Shown: positions 8,075 through 16,441, counted from the first letter of the stretch. The stretch: DNA of 64,000 nt from Methanosphaerula subterraneus (GCF_052055875.1 NZ_CP170508.1:930001-994000); one strand, 5' to 3'. Translations and numbers: made by a program. Notes: generated from the sequence alone by a model not told the origin.

Positions 8075-8260
8075 GAGCCAACGGCGCCACGAATCTGCAC
8101 CGGCGGATACCATGCCGGCGTGACGGTTCCGATGGCGGTCATCTCCGGAGAGAACAGAACGACCGGGGCCCAACACCCGGGACCTCTCGATGTCGACGCC
8201 TCGCTTCGCAGGGATAGGAGGCCGGCGCCGGCGAGGAACGAAAAGACGGAGACCGCTGCG
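8075..8260. repeat. dispersed degenerate repeat, copy E
   Basis: It contains GCGTGACGGTTCCGATGGCG, GTCATCTCCGGAGAGAACAG, AACGACCGGGGCCCAACACC, GACCTCTCGATG and the palindrome GCCGGCGCCGGC at 8221-8232. Block order differs from the 4.5 kb copy, because here the palindrome follows the CCGATGGCG block instead of preceding it. No complete gene overlaps it. Confidence 0.7.
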
Positions 8261-8341
8261 TTGCCTGCCCGCACATTATAGTACTTCTGTATAGGAGACT
8301 CCGCTATCTGATGGCGTTGACCACAATGATCCCGGGCATTA

Positions 8342-8959
8342 TCAGGATTTGCAGTGATCAGAAATATACAAAATCGCTTCATCTACATTAGTATATGGAT
8401 TAGCAGCCCTGGAAAACAGATAATGACCCTCTTCTGTCTGATGCTCCCTGAGTAATTGTGCATTTTTAAAAGCAGCTTTTTCATTTTCTTTTAAGGAACG
8501 ATATATTTTATCTACACATGGTTTTTGATAATCAGGCATGTATTTCCTGAATTTTTTAATCGGTTCCCTTGTGTCGAGGGCTGTCCAACGATATTCATAA
8601 TGGAGTAATAACCATAACTCAAAATCCGGATTTGAGACAATTAACTGCATATTTTTGGGCATTTTCTTAATTGCCTTATCAATATCATCGTCGTTGGCCG
8701 TGTCCATATCAAAAACGCAAAAGACCCGATCTTTTAAATTCAAATCCTTATTTAGAGAAAGGAGATAGTTCTGGGCATATTTGACAAATTCTACCGCAGA
8801 TTTCTTATTTATTGAACGAATTTGAACAGATATATTTCTATTATTTCCTGCTAGATCTTTCTTTATCTGATCGAAGTAATTACATTCAGTCTGGCCCTCG
8901 GTAAAAAAGAAAAATTGAATTCTTTTTTGGAGTCGCCGGGGTATTCTCTCTCTTGCCAT
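8342..8959 (-). CDS. rloB: RloB-like TOPRIM-fold protein (AbiLii/PARIS-type partner)
   Basis: This 205-residue protein fits the RloB family. The FFFFTEGQTE block (E21) and the VFDMDTAND block (D84, D86) correspond to the acidic residues of a TOPRIM-like metal site, and NPDFELWLLLHYE follows as in RloB/OLD-type nucleases. Family members pair with an AAA ATPase in the AbiL and PARIS-like defence systems, where the TOPRIM protein is the effector nuclease. Its ATG lies two bases after the stop of the ATPase gene, so the two are co-translated. Base composition is much AT-richer than the core genes, consistent with transfer. Nuclease activity is inferred. Confidence 0.85.
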   Translation of the reverse strand: MARERIPRRLQKRIQFFFFTEGQTECNYFDQIKKDLAGNNRNISVQIRSINKKSAVEFVKYAQNYLLSLNKDLNLKDRVFCVFDMDTANDDDIDKAIKKMPKNMQLIVSNPDFELWLLLHYEYRWTALDTREPIKKFRKYMPDYQKPCVDKIYRSLKENEKAAFKNAQLLREHQTEEGHYLFSRAANPYTNVDEAILYISDHCKS

Positions 8960-8961
8960 CT

Positions 8962-10221
8962 CTAAAACCTCCTGTCAAGAATGTCAGGTAACCCCCCATA
9001 ACGCCCGGTGAAATATGCTTTTTCGATGGACCTATCAATCCGTCCTTCATAGTCATACAACGAGAAAAGATCTGTATTTTTTGTATCTTTTTTCTTCTCG
9101 GTAAACCAGATCTGCTCTCTTCTGAAGAAATCAGATGAAAGAATCTTGGTGTTGTGTGTTGTGACTATCAACTGCGAATTAACTTTATTGTATTCTTTGT
9201 CATGAAAAATCCTTAAGAGGTACTGGATTAAGTCTGGATGCAAACTAGTTTCAAATTCATCAATAACTAACACACGCTGATGATTCTCAAATGAGTCGAG
9301 AATAAGTCCAAGAACATTAAAAAACACTTCTGTTCCTGCAGACTCAAACAGTGAAAAGTCGTTGACAATATCCGAACCGTCATCCCTTTTGTGAACACTC
9401 TTTAATTCATATTTTATAAGATCTCCATCTTTTATTAGTCCAGGTTGATCTTTTTCAATCAGACCTAGGAAATACTCATTAATATCGGATCTCTTCATCT
9501 TGATCTTATTGCTTAATACATCAGAGATGTCGAAATCGGCATAATTAAGAATTTTTAGGACTTTATCTTTGTTCTCTTTGGATTTGTTCATGTATTGAAT
9601 AGTATATCTATTATGAAGTTCTGAGATCTGTTCGAAATATCTTAGATTGATATTAAACCACTCAAATACTGGGCCAAATGGTTTATATTCGTTATTGGCT
9701 TTTGAAAGGAACAAAACATTACTTCCAGTATGTTTGAATAGTCCTTTCAGTTCATCTTCATCATCGAATGCATTTATTGTATCCTTACTTCGCTTGAAGA
9801 TATGATGCTCATTTTTTCCCTTGAAGTAACTCAGTTCTTCAGAAATGATCTCATCGACATTGTAAGAAAAAGAATATTTATATTCTGTATTATGACTTAA
9901 AAAATCAAGTTCAAATATAGTGGGTTTCCCTTCATAGGCGACACCCAATTTAAATGGAAGATAGGGCAACTTATCACCTTTATTCAGTTGTTTTGAAGTG
10001 ATCACAATTTGTTTAATCAGGCTCAGGGCACGAATCTGATTAGACTTACCCGATGCATTTGCACCGAAGATAATGCAACTTTTAAGCAACTTTTTAATGT
10101 TTGGATTGTTCTCCACTTTTATTAGATTATATGCCTTTTTCCTCTCTTTGGAAGTTAACATACTGAGTGTCGTTTTTTCTGAGATAGATCGAAAATTTTC
10201 GACACTATATTCGATCAACAT
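8962..10221 (-). CDS. rloA: RloA-like AAA (AAA15/AAA21) ATPase
   Basis: This 419-residue ABC/SMC-like ATPase has Walker A GANASGKS (53-60), a signature-like SAGTE (294-298), Walker B RVLVIDEFETSLHP with D321 and E322, and H356 in the VTTHNT switch. The N-terminal LIEYSVENFRSISE is typical of the family. The middle is a helical/beta insertion with many lysines. In AbiL and PARIS systems the ATPase senses infection and holds or releases the TOPRIM nuclease. Here it is followed two bases later by the RloB-like gene. It is strongly AT-rich and lysine/asparagine-rich, unlike the flanks. Confidence 0.87.
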   Translation of the reverse strand: MLIEYSVENFRSISEKTTLSMLTSKERKKAYNLIKVENNPNIKKLLKSCIIFGANASGKSNQIRALSLIKQIVITSKQLNKGDKLPYLPFKLGVAYEGKPTIFELDFLSHNTEYKYSFSYNVDEIISEELSYFKGKNEHHIFKRSKDTINAFDDEDELKGLFKHTGSNVLFLSKANNEYKPFGPVFEWFNINLRYFEQISELHNRYTIQYMNKSKENKDKVLKILNYADFDISDVLSNKIKMKRSDINEYFLGLIEKDQPGLIKDGDLIKYELKSVHKRDDGSDIVNDFSLFESAGTEVFFNVLGLILDSFENHQRVLVIDEFETSLHPDLIQYLLRIFHDKEYNKVNSQLIVTTHNTKILSSDFFRREQIWFTEKKKDTKNTDLFSLYDYEGRIDRSIEKAYFTGRYGGLPDILDRRF

Positions 10222-10496
10222 ATGATGTACTATCTAGTGATGCTTCATATATCTATCCATTTTACGAAATAATCGTAGAATCGAACAGGGGTTTTTCTTA
10301 TATCTCATGTAATATTTAGATGGAGCCGATAGTCCGCCGAGCTCTCTCACCCTGTTCATATTGTAACATGGGCCCTTCCCTAGATTTTATTAATATTCTC
10401 TGATCCTCCATTATCTTCGCTCTCTCTTCTTGCCGGCGGTTGCTGTCCCTTTTAAAATTAATTAGCAGAAATGATGTCTTAAAGATATCAAAATAA
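10222..10496. other. non-coding, AT-rich region upstream of rloAB
   Basis: No reading frame with family resemblance or a ribosome site is seen. It holds the presumed rloA promoter just above 10,221. Confidence 0.4.
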
Positions 10497-10608
10497 GTGG
10501 AGTGGGGGATTCGAACCCCCCTTCTTTGATCATTGGGGGTGGATTCAGTTTAGAGTTTGTATATCAGATCATAACATTGAAGGAGAAGGCAACCATGCCT
10601 CCACCCCC
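10497..10608 (-). other. tRNA 3'-end remnant (T-arm and acceptor), possible integration scar
   Basis: On the minus strand a canonical T-arm, GGGGG-TTCGAAT-CCCCC (10,520 to 10,504), is followed by ACTCCAC (10,503-10,497). The latter can pair six of seven bases with GTGGAGG at 10,604-10,598. Between them no D-arm or anticodon arm can be drawn, and the distance (108 bases overall) is too long for an intronless tRNA. GGGGGTGGA and its complement also occur at 10,535-10,543 and 10,600-10,608, making a 9-bp inverted repeat. The best reading is a displaced tRNA 3' end of the kind left at attachment sites of integrated elements. Confidence 0.5.
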
Positions 10609-11089
10609 ATAGATCCTTCAAACGCCGTAAAGAGAAAATTCAACTTCATCACCATTGAAATTTTTATTAAAAACACCAATGATATGATAAACGATATTTT
10701 GGCTCCAAACATCAACTCCACATTATACACCACATATATAATATCAATATTTAAATATTTATATAACACAAGTGGTCCCCCCAAAATAACCTTGTTAATT
10801 TCTCTATTTGTCGTTAATAACCCAAAACAGAAATATTACTATCAACAATTTTTCCAATATTCCTCGCACCACACTGTGCTTTGTACCGTTCTCTCCTCAC
10901 CCCGATATTCCCCTTCGGGGAGCCGGCACCGGCGGCTAAGCAGGTCGAGGGCCTGACGAGCGTTGTGATACAGGGCAGCGTACGAAAGGAGTGTGTTGAT
11001 CTGAAGTTAGTTGAGAGAAGCGAAGTGAGTATAGACAAATGTCCATCCCCAATAAAAATCACTAATGCTTACACTCAAAAAAGGAAAAT
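10609..11089. other. AT-rich spacer without a supportable gene
   Basis: 10,609-10,870 is very AT-rich, and its frames show no family pattern. A CCCC-TTCG-GGGG hairpin lies near 10,909-10,920. The rest resembles the GC-rich intergenic sequence of the repeat region but has no clear repeat block. Confidence 0.4.
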
Positions 11090-11173
11090 GCGAGGGAAGG
11101 GATTCGAACCCTTGAACTCCTTCGAGGCTGGATCTTAAGTCCAGCGCCTTTGGCCGGGCTTGGCTACCCTCGC
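11090..11173 (-). tRNA. tRNA-Leu (anticodon TAA)
   Basis: An 84-nucleotide class II tRNA. Acceptor GCGAGGG pairs with CCCTCGC, and the D-arm starts TAGCCAAGCCCGGCC. The anticodon stem-loop is CTGGACTTAAGATCCAG with TAA in the loop. A long variable arm (CCTCGAAGGAGTT region) precedes the T-arm AAGGG-TTCGAAT-CCCTT. The discriminator base is A, as expected for leucine. CCA is not encoded. No intron is present. Confidence 0.95.
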
Positions 11174-11293
11174 GCCCAACATTCTTGGTTGTAAAGATAG
11201 TAAAAGTCTTTGACGGTTTTGAGCAGGATCCCTCGAATCCGTCCAAAAAATCGATGAGTACGGGATCAGGTCGCCGATCGAATAAGCCCGCTC

Positions 11294-11299
11294 AAAAAA
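11294..11299 (-). terminator. poly-T terminator after hemerythrin gene
   Basis: A run of six T on the minus strand, 33 bases past the stop codon and flanked by GCTC/GAGC. Confidence 0.5.
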
Positions 11300-11331
11300 G
11301 GAGCAGGCCGGCCGGCACGCCAGTCCCCCCC

Positions 11332-11739
11332 TTACGCAAGCCCGCTCTTGTTGAACAGGGCAGAGTATTGCTTATCCGTCGCCTTGATGTGGTTCTTCAC
11401 CCAGTCCTTGAGGAACTTCATGAGGTCGAGCGTGAGACCGAGCCGGCCCTCGGCGAAATCCTTCTGGAAATCGGTGACTTTCTTCACAAATGCATCATGC
11501 TCGACCTTATGCGAGGAGTACCGGGGATACTTGAACTGCTGCATGTACTGCTCTTCGGCCTGGAAATGATAGACGGTATACGCGGCAAGCTCCTGGAGCG
11601 TCGTCTCCAGCACCAGTTTCCCCTGCCCGGCTTTCATCGCATCGTGCAGCTTGTTGATCAGTTCGATCAGTCTCTTATGCTGGTTGTCGATCTCCGTTAC
11701 CCCGACACTCAAATCGTCGGACCAGTCCATGATTGGCAT
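11332..11739 (-). CDS. bacteriohemerythrin
   Basis: This 135-residue single-domain hemerythrin has a full diiron ligand set: H21 (DNQH), H58 and E62 (HFQAEE), H77 and H81 (HKVEH), H117 and D122 (HIKATD). It binds O2 reversibly and in anaerobes is thought to buffer or sense oxygen. The N-terminal MPIMDWSDDLSVGV is the usual family start. It is monocistronic, with a poly-T stretch downstream. In a methanogen it probably protects against oxygen. Confidence 0.95.
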   Translation of the reverse strand: MPIMDWSDDLSVGVTEIDNQHKRLIELINKLHDAMKAGQGKLVLETTLQELAAYTVYHFQAEEQYMQQFKYPRYSSHKVEHDAFVKKVTDFQKDFAEGRLGLTLDLMKFLKDWVKNHIKATDKQYSALFNKSGLA

Positions 11740-11924
11740 AGCGTAAACGTTCGCCTATCACGTATTTAACCCCTGGCGCAGGGAAAAAACCGACCCCGGT
11801 TCTTATGACGAAAGGGTCCTTCTCCATCTTCAGGCGGTACGAAACCGCGACCCAACCAGGGAACCTCCATCAAGCGTCGACCGGTGGAGCGCAGGATCGC
11901 CTCAAAAAGAGACCGGGAAAGGAG

Positions 11925-11930
11925 AAAAAA
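11925..11930 (-). terminator. poly-T terminator of the dph6-DUF2070 operon
   Basis: Six T on the minus strand, 12 bases after the DUF2070 stop codon. Confidence 0.55.
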
Positions 11931-11941
11931 CGTAACCCCTC

Positions 11942-13678
11942 TCAGAGCAGCGCCCGGTATGCAAAGATCGAGAGGAGGAAGGCCAGCAGCAGGATCGCAA
12001 ACGAGAGCGGGGCGATGTAGATCAGCATCGCGTTCACCGTGCAGGCCAGCTGGGCGATTCGGTTGGACCCGAAGACCACCACCTTCTCGCAGCAGGCCGT
12101 CGACGCCGCCACCTCGGCGGTCGACAGGTCGGCGATCGCCTCCTCGACCCCCCGCAGGACGAACGGCAGAATCTCGGCGGCCGGCACCTTCAGCCCGATC
12201 GGGTTCTTGCCGGTGATGGTGTTCACGACATGCGAGTCGGTCGTCATCACCTCGGCCTCGTCGACCATCTCGAGGACCGCGTCGCGGATCACCTCCCGGA
12301 CGCCGGCCTCGATGTTGTTCCCGTCGAGGAGGACATACGCGGTCTTCTGCCAGTCCACCTCCACGACCAGCACCTGGACGCCGAGGTCCCCGAACCCCTG
12401 GTCGCGGGTGAACGGGAGCGTCACCTCCGCGACCCCGACCTTCACCATCCGCTGCGGGACCTTCGCCGCGGCGTCCACCGCCGTCCTGACCGCCCGGAGG
12501 TACTCGGTCGCCGTCAGCGTCCCGGCCATCACCGGCGAGGTGATCTCGGTCATGCAGTTGTGCCCGTCGATGAAGGCGACATGTTTGTACACCCGCCTCC
12601 CCTCGGCCATGATCGCAAGACCCAGCGGAAAGTCCAGGTCCTCGGTCTTCTCCGGCGAACGGGTCGAGACCATCAGTATGGTCTCACCGAACCGCTGGTA
12701 CAGCAGGTCCACCGACCCGTACGTGACCCGGTAGGCGAGCGATGCCCGCCCTTCATATTCAAGGCCGGCCCGTGTCCCCTTGACCGCCGCCACCAGCTTC
12801 GAGACCTCGCTCTCCGAGACCAGGTTGAAGTCGTGCGTCGCACACCCGTGCGGGACCAGCACCGTCTCAGTGAACGAACGGGTCATCACTTTGGGCAGGT
12901 TCCCGCCGCCGATCTCCCCCATCGGCCCGGGGTGGACATTCGGGATCGTCATGATCACGCCGTTCTTCTCGTTCCGCTTGAAGAAGAGGCTGACCTGCGG
13001 GACATAGACCTCCTCTCCGATCTCCCTGAAGAAATCCTCCATCGAGCGGGAGCCGTCGGTATTGTGAGCGATGAACGCGTTGATGAAGTTCAGTCCCTTG
13101 ATATGGAACGCCTTGTACAGCGGCCGCTCGATCAGCCAGATCAGGGCGACGAACCCGAGCCCGAAGACCAGGATCAGGATCAGCGAGAGGAGGAAGAAGG
13201 GCTGCAAAAACCAGAGCGTCCCGACGATCACCCCGACCGCCGGCTGGATCAGGGCCGGCACGACCATCCGGGGCACCCGGTAGTCGGCGATCGCGACCAG
13301 CACCAGCAGCCGGATCCCGAAGATGAACCCGAGGGAGCAGGCGAAGAGGAGCGGCACCAGGGTGAACGAGGCGAGCGCCGAGCAGAGGGTGATGATAACG
13401 CAGAAGACCGTGCAGGCCATCGCCAGCAGCGCCGACCGGTTCCAGGTCATCGGCTTGCCGAGGCGGTTGATCAGCGGCTTGGTCAACAGCGTCGCGACCA
13501 GGGCCGGCAGCGTGAATGCAAGTGTCCCGAGGAACTTTCCATGGGCGCCGAGCTGTATCGATGCCCCGTCGACGATCAGCCCGAGCAGGACGATAATAAA
13601 GAGTGACCGTGGCCAGGACGGTGCCGTGAAGAGATACCTGGTCAGCCTGGCTATCGTGACATCGGTGGACGAACCCAT
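11942..13678 (-). CDS. DUF2070 family membrane protein
   Basis: This 578-residue archaeal protein fits DUF2070 in length and layout. About seven hydrophobic helices fill residues 20-195 (SLFIIVLLGLIVDGASI, FTLPALVATLLT and others). A long soluble domain (about 200-535) contains the conserved IPNVHPGPMGEIGGGNLP and HGCATHDFNLV blocks, and one C-terminal helix follows. Histidines and aspartates in the soluble domain suggest a metal-dependent enzyme, but the function is unknown. Its first base overlaps the last base of dph6, so the genes are coupled. Confidence 0.9.
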   Translation of the reverse strand: MGSSTDVTIARLTRYLFTAPSWPRSLFIIVLLGLIVDGASIQLGAHGKFLGTLAFTLPALVATLLTKPLINRLGKPMTWNRSALLAMACTVFCVIITLCSALASFTLVPLLFACSLGFIFGIRLLVLVAIADYRVPRMVVPALIQPAVGVIVGTLWFLQPFFLLSLILILVFGLGFVALIWLIERPLYKAFHIKGLNFINAFIAHNTDGSRSMEDFFREIGEEVYVPQVSLFFKRNEKNGVIMTIPNVHPGPMGEIGGGNLPKVMTRSFTETVLVPHGCATHDFNLVSESEVSKLVAAVKGTRAGLEYEGRASLAYRVTYGSVDLLYQRFGETILMVSTRSPEKTEDLDFPLGLAIMAEGRRVYKHVAFIDGHNCMTEITSPVMAGTLTATEYLRAVRTAVDAAAKVPQRMVKVGVAEVTLPFTRDQGFGDLGVQVLVVEVDWQKTAYVLLDGNNIEAGVREVIRDAVLEMVDEAEVMTTDSHVVNTITGKNPIGLKVPAAEILPFVLRGVEEAIADLSTAEVAASTACCEKVVVFGSNRIAQLACTVNAMLIYIAPLSFAILLLAFLLSIFAYRALL

Positions 13679-14334
13679 CAGGTGAACCCTCGCAGGACCA
13701 GTTCGCTCCGCCCTGCAGAGGTATGTACCTCAGACGAGGTGTACGTGATCGGACGGCTGTAGAACGGCGCGTTCAGCGTCAGCGTCTCGTACTCGCCACC
13801 TTCGCCGGCCAGGTGGATCCCGCGGCGGGAGACCACCTGCTTCAGCCGGTCGATCAGGGCCTGGTCGATGTGAGCCCCGAGGAAGGACTCGTCCAGCCCG
13901 TCGGCCGCGGTGACGATGATCATCGCGTCCAGCCGGGCTGCGACCTCGCCCATCAGCTGATCGAGGTCCATCCCCCAGAGGGGGGTGAAGACCTTCAGCA
14001 TCAGCCGCTCGGCGATGGCGGCCACCCGGTCGCGCTGGTACACCGAACCGACCGCTCCGGCGATGACCCCTTCGATCGGAAGGGCTGCAAGACCCTGCTC
14101 CAGGTCGACGAGTTCCTCCTCCTTGCGGCCGTGCGTCCTGATCTCCACATACTCCCGCCCGGAGACCTCGGCGATCGTCTGCACGACGTCGATGTTCGCC
14201 GAGTGGAACATATACGAGTCCAGGTTCTCCGACCGGACAGCGACGATGTACTGGACATCGAGACCGGCATCGATCGCCTTCTGGATCGAAAGGACCGAGT
14301 CCTTCCCGCCCGAGGTCAGCGCAGCCCAGGCCAT
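13678..14334 (-). CDS. dph6: diphthine--ammonia ligase
   Basis: This 218-residue PP-loop ATPase of the Dph6/TIGR00289 family starts MAWAALTSGGKDS with the SGGKDS ATP-pyrophosphatase loop at residues 8-13. The family blocks VRSENLDSYMFH, GAVGSVYQRDR, LWGMDLDQLM and GEGGEYETLTLNAPF follow. Dph6 converts diphthine to diphthamide on elongation factor 2, the last step of that modification. The length is standard for archaeal Dph6. It starts five bases after the kinase gene's stop and ends overlapping DUF2070. Confidence 0.92.
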   Translation of the reverse strand: MAWAALTSGGKDSVLSIQKAIDAGLDVQYIVAVRSENLDSYMFHSANIDVVQTIAEVSGREYVEIRTHGRKEEELVDLEQGLAALPIEGVIAGAVGSVYQRDRVAAIAERLMLKVFTPLWGMDLDQLMGEVAARLDAMIIVTAADGLDESFLGAHIDQALIDRLKQVVSRRGIHLAGEGGEYETLTLNAPFYSRPITYTSSEVHTSAGRSELVLRGFT

Positions 14335-14338
14335 GGGA

Positions 14339-15223
14339 TCAGGCCCCCTGGAGAACTCCGAAGTGCTCGCGGTACCGGGCAGCCATCCGCTCCCAGTCAG
14401 GGAGGTTGGTCTGGCAGCCGGCCTTCTCCACGACGAACGAGGCGGTGACCGTCCCGACCCTGCAACAGGTCAGCGGGTCATAGCCGCGATCGAAGGCCGA
14501 GAGGAACCCGGCCCGGTAGGCGTCCCCGGCACCGGTCGGGTCGACCAGCGGGACCGGAACCGCCGGGATCTTCGTCTCCTCCCCCTTGATGAAGAGGCTC
14601 GAGCCCTCGCCACTGCAGGTGAAGATGGTCAGCGGCACCCGTGCCGCGATCTCCTCGCGGGTGGTGTCGAGCATCTGCGCCATCATCGCGGCCTCGTGCT
14701 GGTTGGCAAAGAGGATGTCGATATGAGCGATGATCGCGGCCAGGTCCTCGGGCGGATACAGGTGCAGGTCCTGCCCGGGATCGAACGAAGCGAACCGGCT
14801 CTTCTCAGCGACCTGCCTGTTGAAGGACGGGTCGGCCGTCGCCATGTGAACAAAGTCCAGGGCCGGGGCTTCAGACCGGGTGAAGGCTTCGGAGGCGCCC
14901 CATTCAAAGAAGGTGATCTGGTCCCCTGCCCGGTCGGTGAACATGAACGCCGTCGGGGTATGAGCCTCAGGCACCACAAAGAACTGCTGCTCGATCCCGA
15001 GTTTCTGCATCGCCCGGTCGTACTCGCCCCCTGCGAAATCCCCACCGACGGCGGAGACGAGGGTGCAGGCACTGCCTAAGGTCGCGATCCCGGCCGCGAT
15101 GTTGGCCGCCCCGCCACCGAAGTAGATCTTTCTATCGGTGATCGAGGTCGAACCGTTCTTCTTCGGCAGGTCAGGCACACGGCTGATATGATCGATGGCG
15201 GTGTGCCCAACGACTGATATCAT
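14339..15223 (-). CDS. PfkB-family carbohydrate/nucleoside kinase
   Basis: This 294-residue ribokinase-type protein has an N-terminal GHTAIDHI strand, the GGGAANIAAGIATLG motif (PfkB signature 1), and DPTGAGDAYRAGF (signature 2) with the catalytic Asp in GAGD. Archaeal homologues include ATP-dependent nucleoside and sugar kinases. The substrate is not deducible. The start at 15,223 forms an ATGA overlap with the preceding DUF555 stop. A frame extending to 15,409 is ignored because it runs antiparallel to nothing family-like and overlaps DUF555. Confidence 0.9.
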   Translation of the reverse strand: MISVVGHTAIDHISRVPDLPKKNGSTSITDRKIYFGGGAANIAAGIATLGSACTLVSAVGGDFAGGEYDRAMQKLGIEQQFFVVPEAHTPTAFMFTDRAGDQITFFEWGASEAFTRSEAPALDFVHMATADPSFNRQVAEKSRFASFDPGQDLHLYPPEDLAAIIAHIDILFANQHEAAMMAQMLDTTREEIAARVPLTIFTCSGEGSSLFIKGEETKIPAVPVPLVDPTGAGDAYRAGFLSAFDRGYDPLTCCRVGTVTASFVVEKAGCQTNLPDWERMAARYREHFGVLQGA

Positions 15224-15558
15224 AACTCCTGCACGTCCTGCACGTTCAGCGGCACATCCCGGAGAGCCTTGCCGATCACCGACTTGGCGATCCTGACCGC
15301 GTGCTCCTCGCTCTCTGCACGGAAGACCTTCATCTGCAGCGTCAGCCCGACCAGCGCCGTGTTGGCCACGACCACCGCACAGCTGAGCGGCTTGTTGCAG
15401 AGCGGGCACATCGTCATCCCGCTCTCGATCTCCACGTACTTTGCTGCAGGGTTCAGTCGCTTGCCTGCTTCACCAATGGCGATGCTGATCGCGTCGTCCA
15501 TCGTCTTTACATCCTTAATTATCCACGCCGATTCCAGCGTCACCATATAGTCAGGCAT
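15220..15558 (-). CDS. DUF555 / UPF0212 family protein
   Basis: This 112-residue archaeal protein is recognised from its pattern: MPDYMVTLESAWI, a middle YVEIESG block with CPLCNKPLSCA (three cysteines, possibly metal-binding), and the end blocks MKVFRAESEEHAVRIAKSVIG and LRDVPL. The family is conserved in euryarchaea and has no assigned function. It sits 12 bases after the nitroreductase and is coupled to the PfkB kinase by ATGA. Confidence 0.88.
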   Translation of the reverse strand: MPDYMVTLESAWIIKDVKTMDDAISIAIGEAGKRLNPAAKYVEIESGMTMCPLCNKPLSCAVVVANTALVGLTLQMKVFRAESEEHAVRIAKSVIGKALRDVPLNVQDVQEL

Positions 15559-15570
15559 ACCCTACTCTCC

Positions 15571-16098
15571 TTACCAGTAATCCTGGTGGACATGCTCCTC
15601 GATCGGCCTCCGCTGCGGGGAGACCCCGCCCTTGGCACCGTTCCCGACCGCGAGCAGCGCGACCGGGCGGAGGTGGGGAGGCAGATCGAGCACAGTCCGT
15701 ACATCATCATCATCGAACGAACCGGTCCAGCACGACTGCAGATGCAGGGCATGGGCCGCGAGCATCAGATAGGTGCAGACGATCGTTGCGTCTTCGAGCG
15801 CGTACAGAATCCCGCGCTCTTCGTATCGGGCCATCGCCCGCACATAGTTGGAACAGACCACAAAGATCGCCCCTGCCTGAGCGATCTGGGTCTGGTCGTG
15901 GGCCGCCTCTGCGAGGGCCGCCCGCTGTTCCGGGTCGGTGACCAGGACCATATCCCAGGACTCCAGGTTCCCTGCAGTCGGAGCGGTCCGTGCACAGGCC
16001 AGCATATATGCGATCTCCTCATCAGAGAGCGGATAGTTCCGAAACTCCCTGACCGATGAGCGGTCCTGTAAAAATGTGATAAATTCAGATGAGTCCAT
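15571..16098 (-). CDS. nitroreductase-family flavoprotein
   Basis: This 175-residue nitroreductase-fold protein has the FMN-phosphate-binding RSSVREF near the start, APTAGNLESWDMVLV, ATIVCTYLMLAAHALHLQSCWTG, and the C-terminal LRPVALLAVGNG. The length is short but normal for archaeal members. It may reduce quinones, nitro groups or another electron acceptor using F420 or NAD(P)H. The start at 16,098 overlaps the preceding gene by 14 bases. The longer frame to 16,158 adds only an arginine-rich tail. Confidence 0.88.
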   Translation of the reverse strand: MDSSEFITFLQDRSSVREFRNYPLSDEEIAYMLACARTAPTAGNLESWDMVLVTDPEQRAALAEAAHDQTQIAQAGAIFVVCSNYVRAMARYEERGILYALEDATIVCTYLMLAAHALHLQSCWTGSFDDDDVRTVLDLPPHLRPVALLAVGNGAKGGVSPQRRPIEEHVHQDYW

Positions 16099-16441
16099 GT
16101 TCAGCGAGGTACTCCCATGCCTTCTGAGCCGCAGTGGTCGCAGAACTGACTGCACCACCGATCGTCACGGCTGCCGATTCATACTCCTTACTCTCGATCT
16201 GGCTGATCGCCGCGGAGAGCTGGTTTGCACAGTTCTGGAACATGATCTCCTCAGTCCGTCGGAATGCGATCTGGGCGTCGCCCCGGATCCCCTCAAGGAG
16301 GGCGATCAGCATCTTCTGTCCACCTGCCCGGTCCGTCTCAGGGTAGCTGGGCAGCGACATCTCGAGCTGCGAGGCTGTGATCAGAACGGTCTTGATATGT
16401 TCGCCATACTGGAAACGCTGTACAGCATCCTTTGGATCCAT
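16085..16441 (-). CDS. small helical protein of unknown function
   Basis: This 118-residue product is predicted nearly all helical with heptad-like spacing (IKTVLITASQLEMSLPSYPETD, then KMLIALLEGIRGDAQIAFRRTEEIMFQNCANQL). It heads a run of overlapping genes: nitroreductase, DUF555, PfkB kinase, dph6 and DUF2070. I do not recognise a family. Overlap with the nitroreductase start makes translation likely. Confidence 0.6.
   Translation of the reverse strand: MDPKDAVQRFQYGEHIKTVLITASQLEMSLPSYPETDRAGGQKMLIALLEGIRGDAQIAFRRTEEIMFQNCANQLSAAISQIESKEYESAAVTIGGAVSSATTAAQKAWEYLAEHGLI

Noticed and set aside
10497..10604. Functional intron-containing tRNA
   Set aside because: Acceptor and T-arm pair, but no D-arm or anticodon arm with a bulge-helix-bulge can be drawn by eye. 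It is kept only as a remnant.
10684..10956. 90-codon frame in the AT-rich spacer
   Set aside because: It has a biased, repetitive composition, no ribosome site and no family resemblance.
11185..11769. 194-codon plus-strand frame over hemerythrin
   Set aside because: Antisense to a gene with a complete diiron ligand set.
12230..13606. 458-codon plus-strand frame across DUF2070
   Set aside because: It is the antisense shadow of the DUF2070 gene. The product is full of Arg, Asp and His with no recognisable domain.
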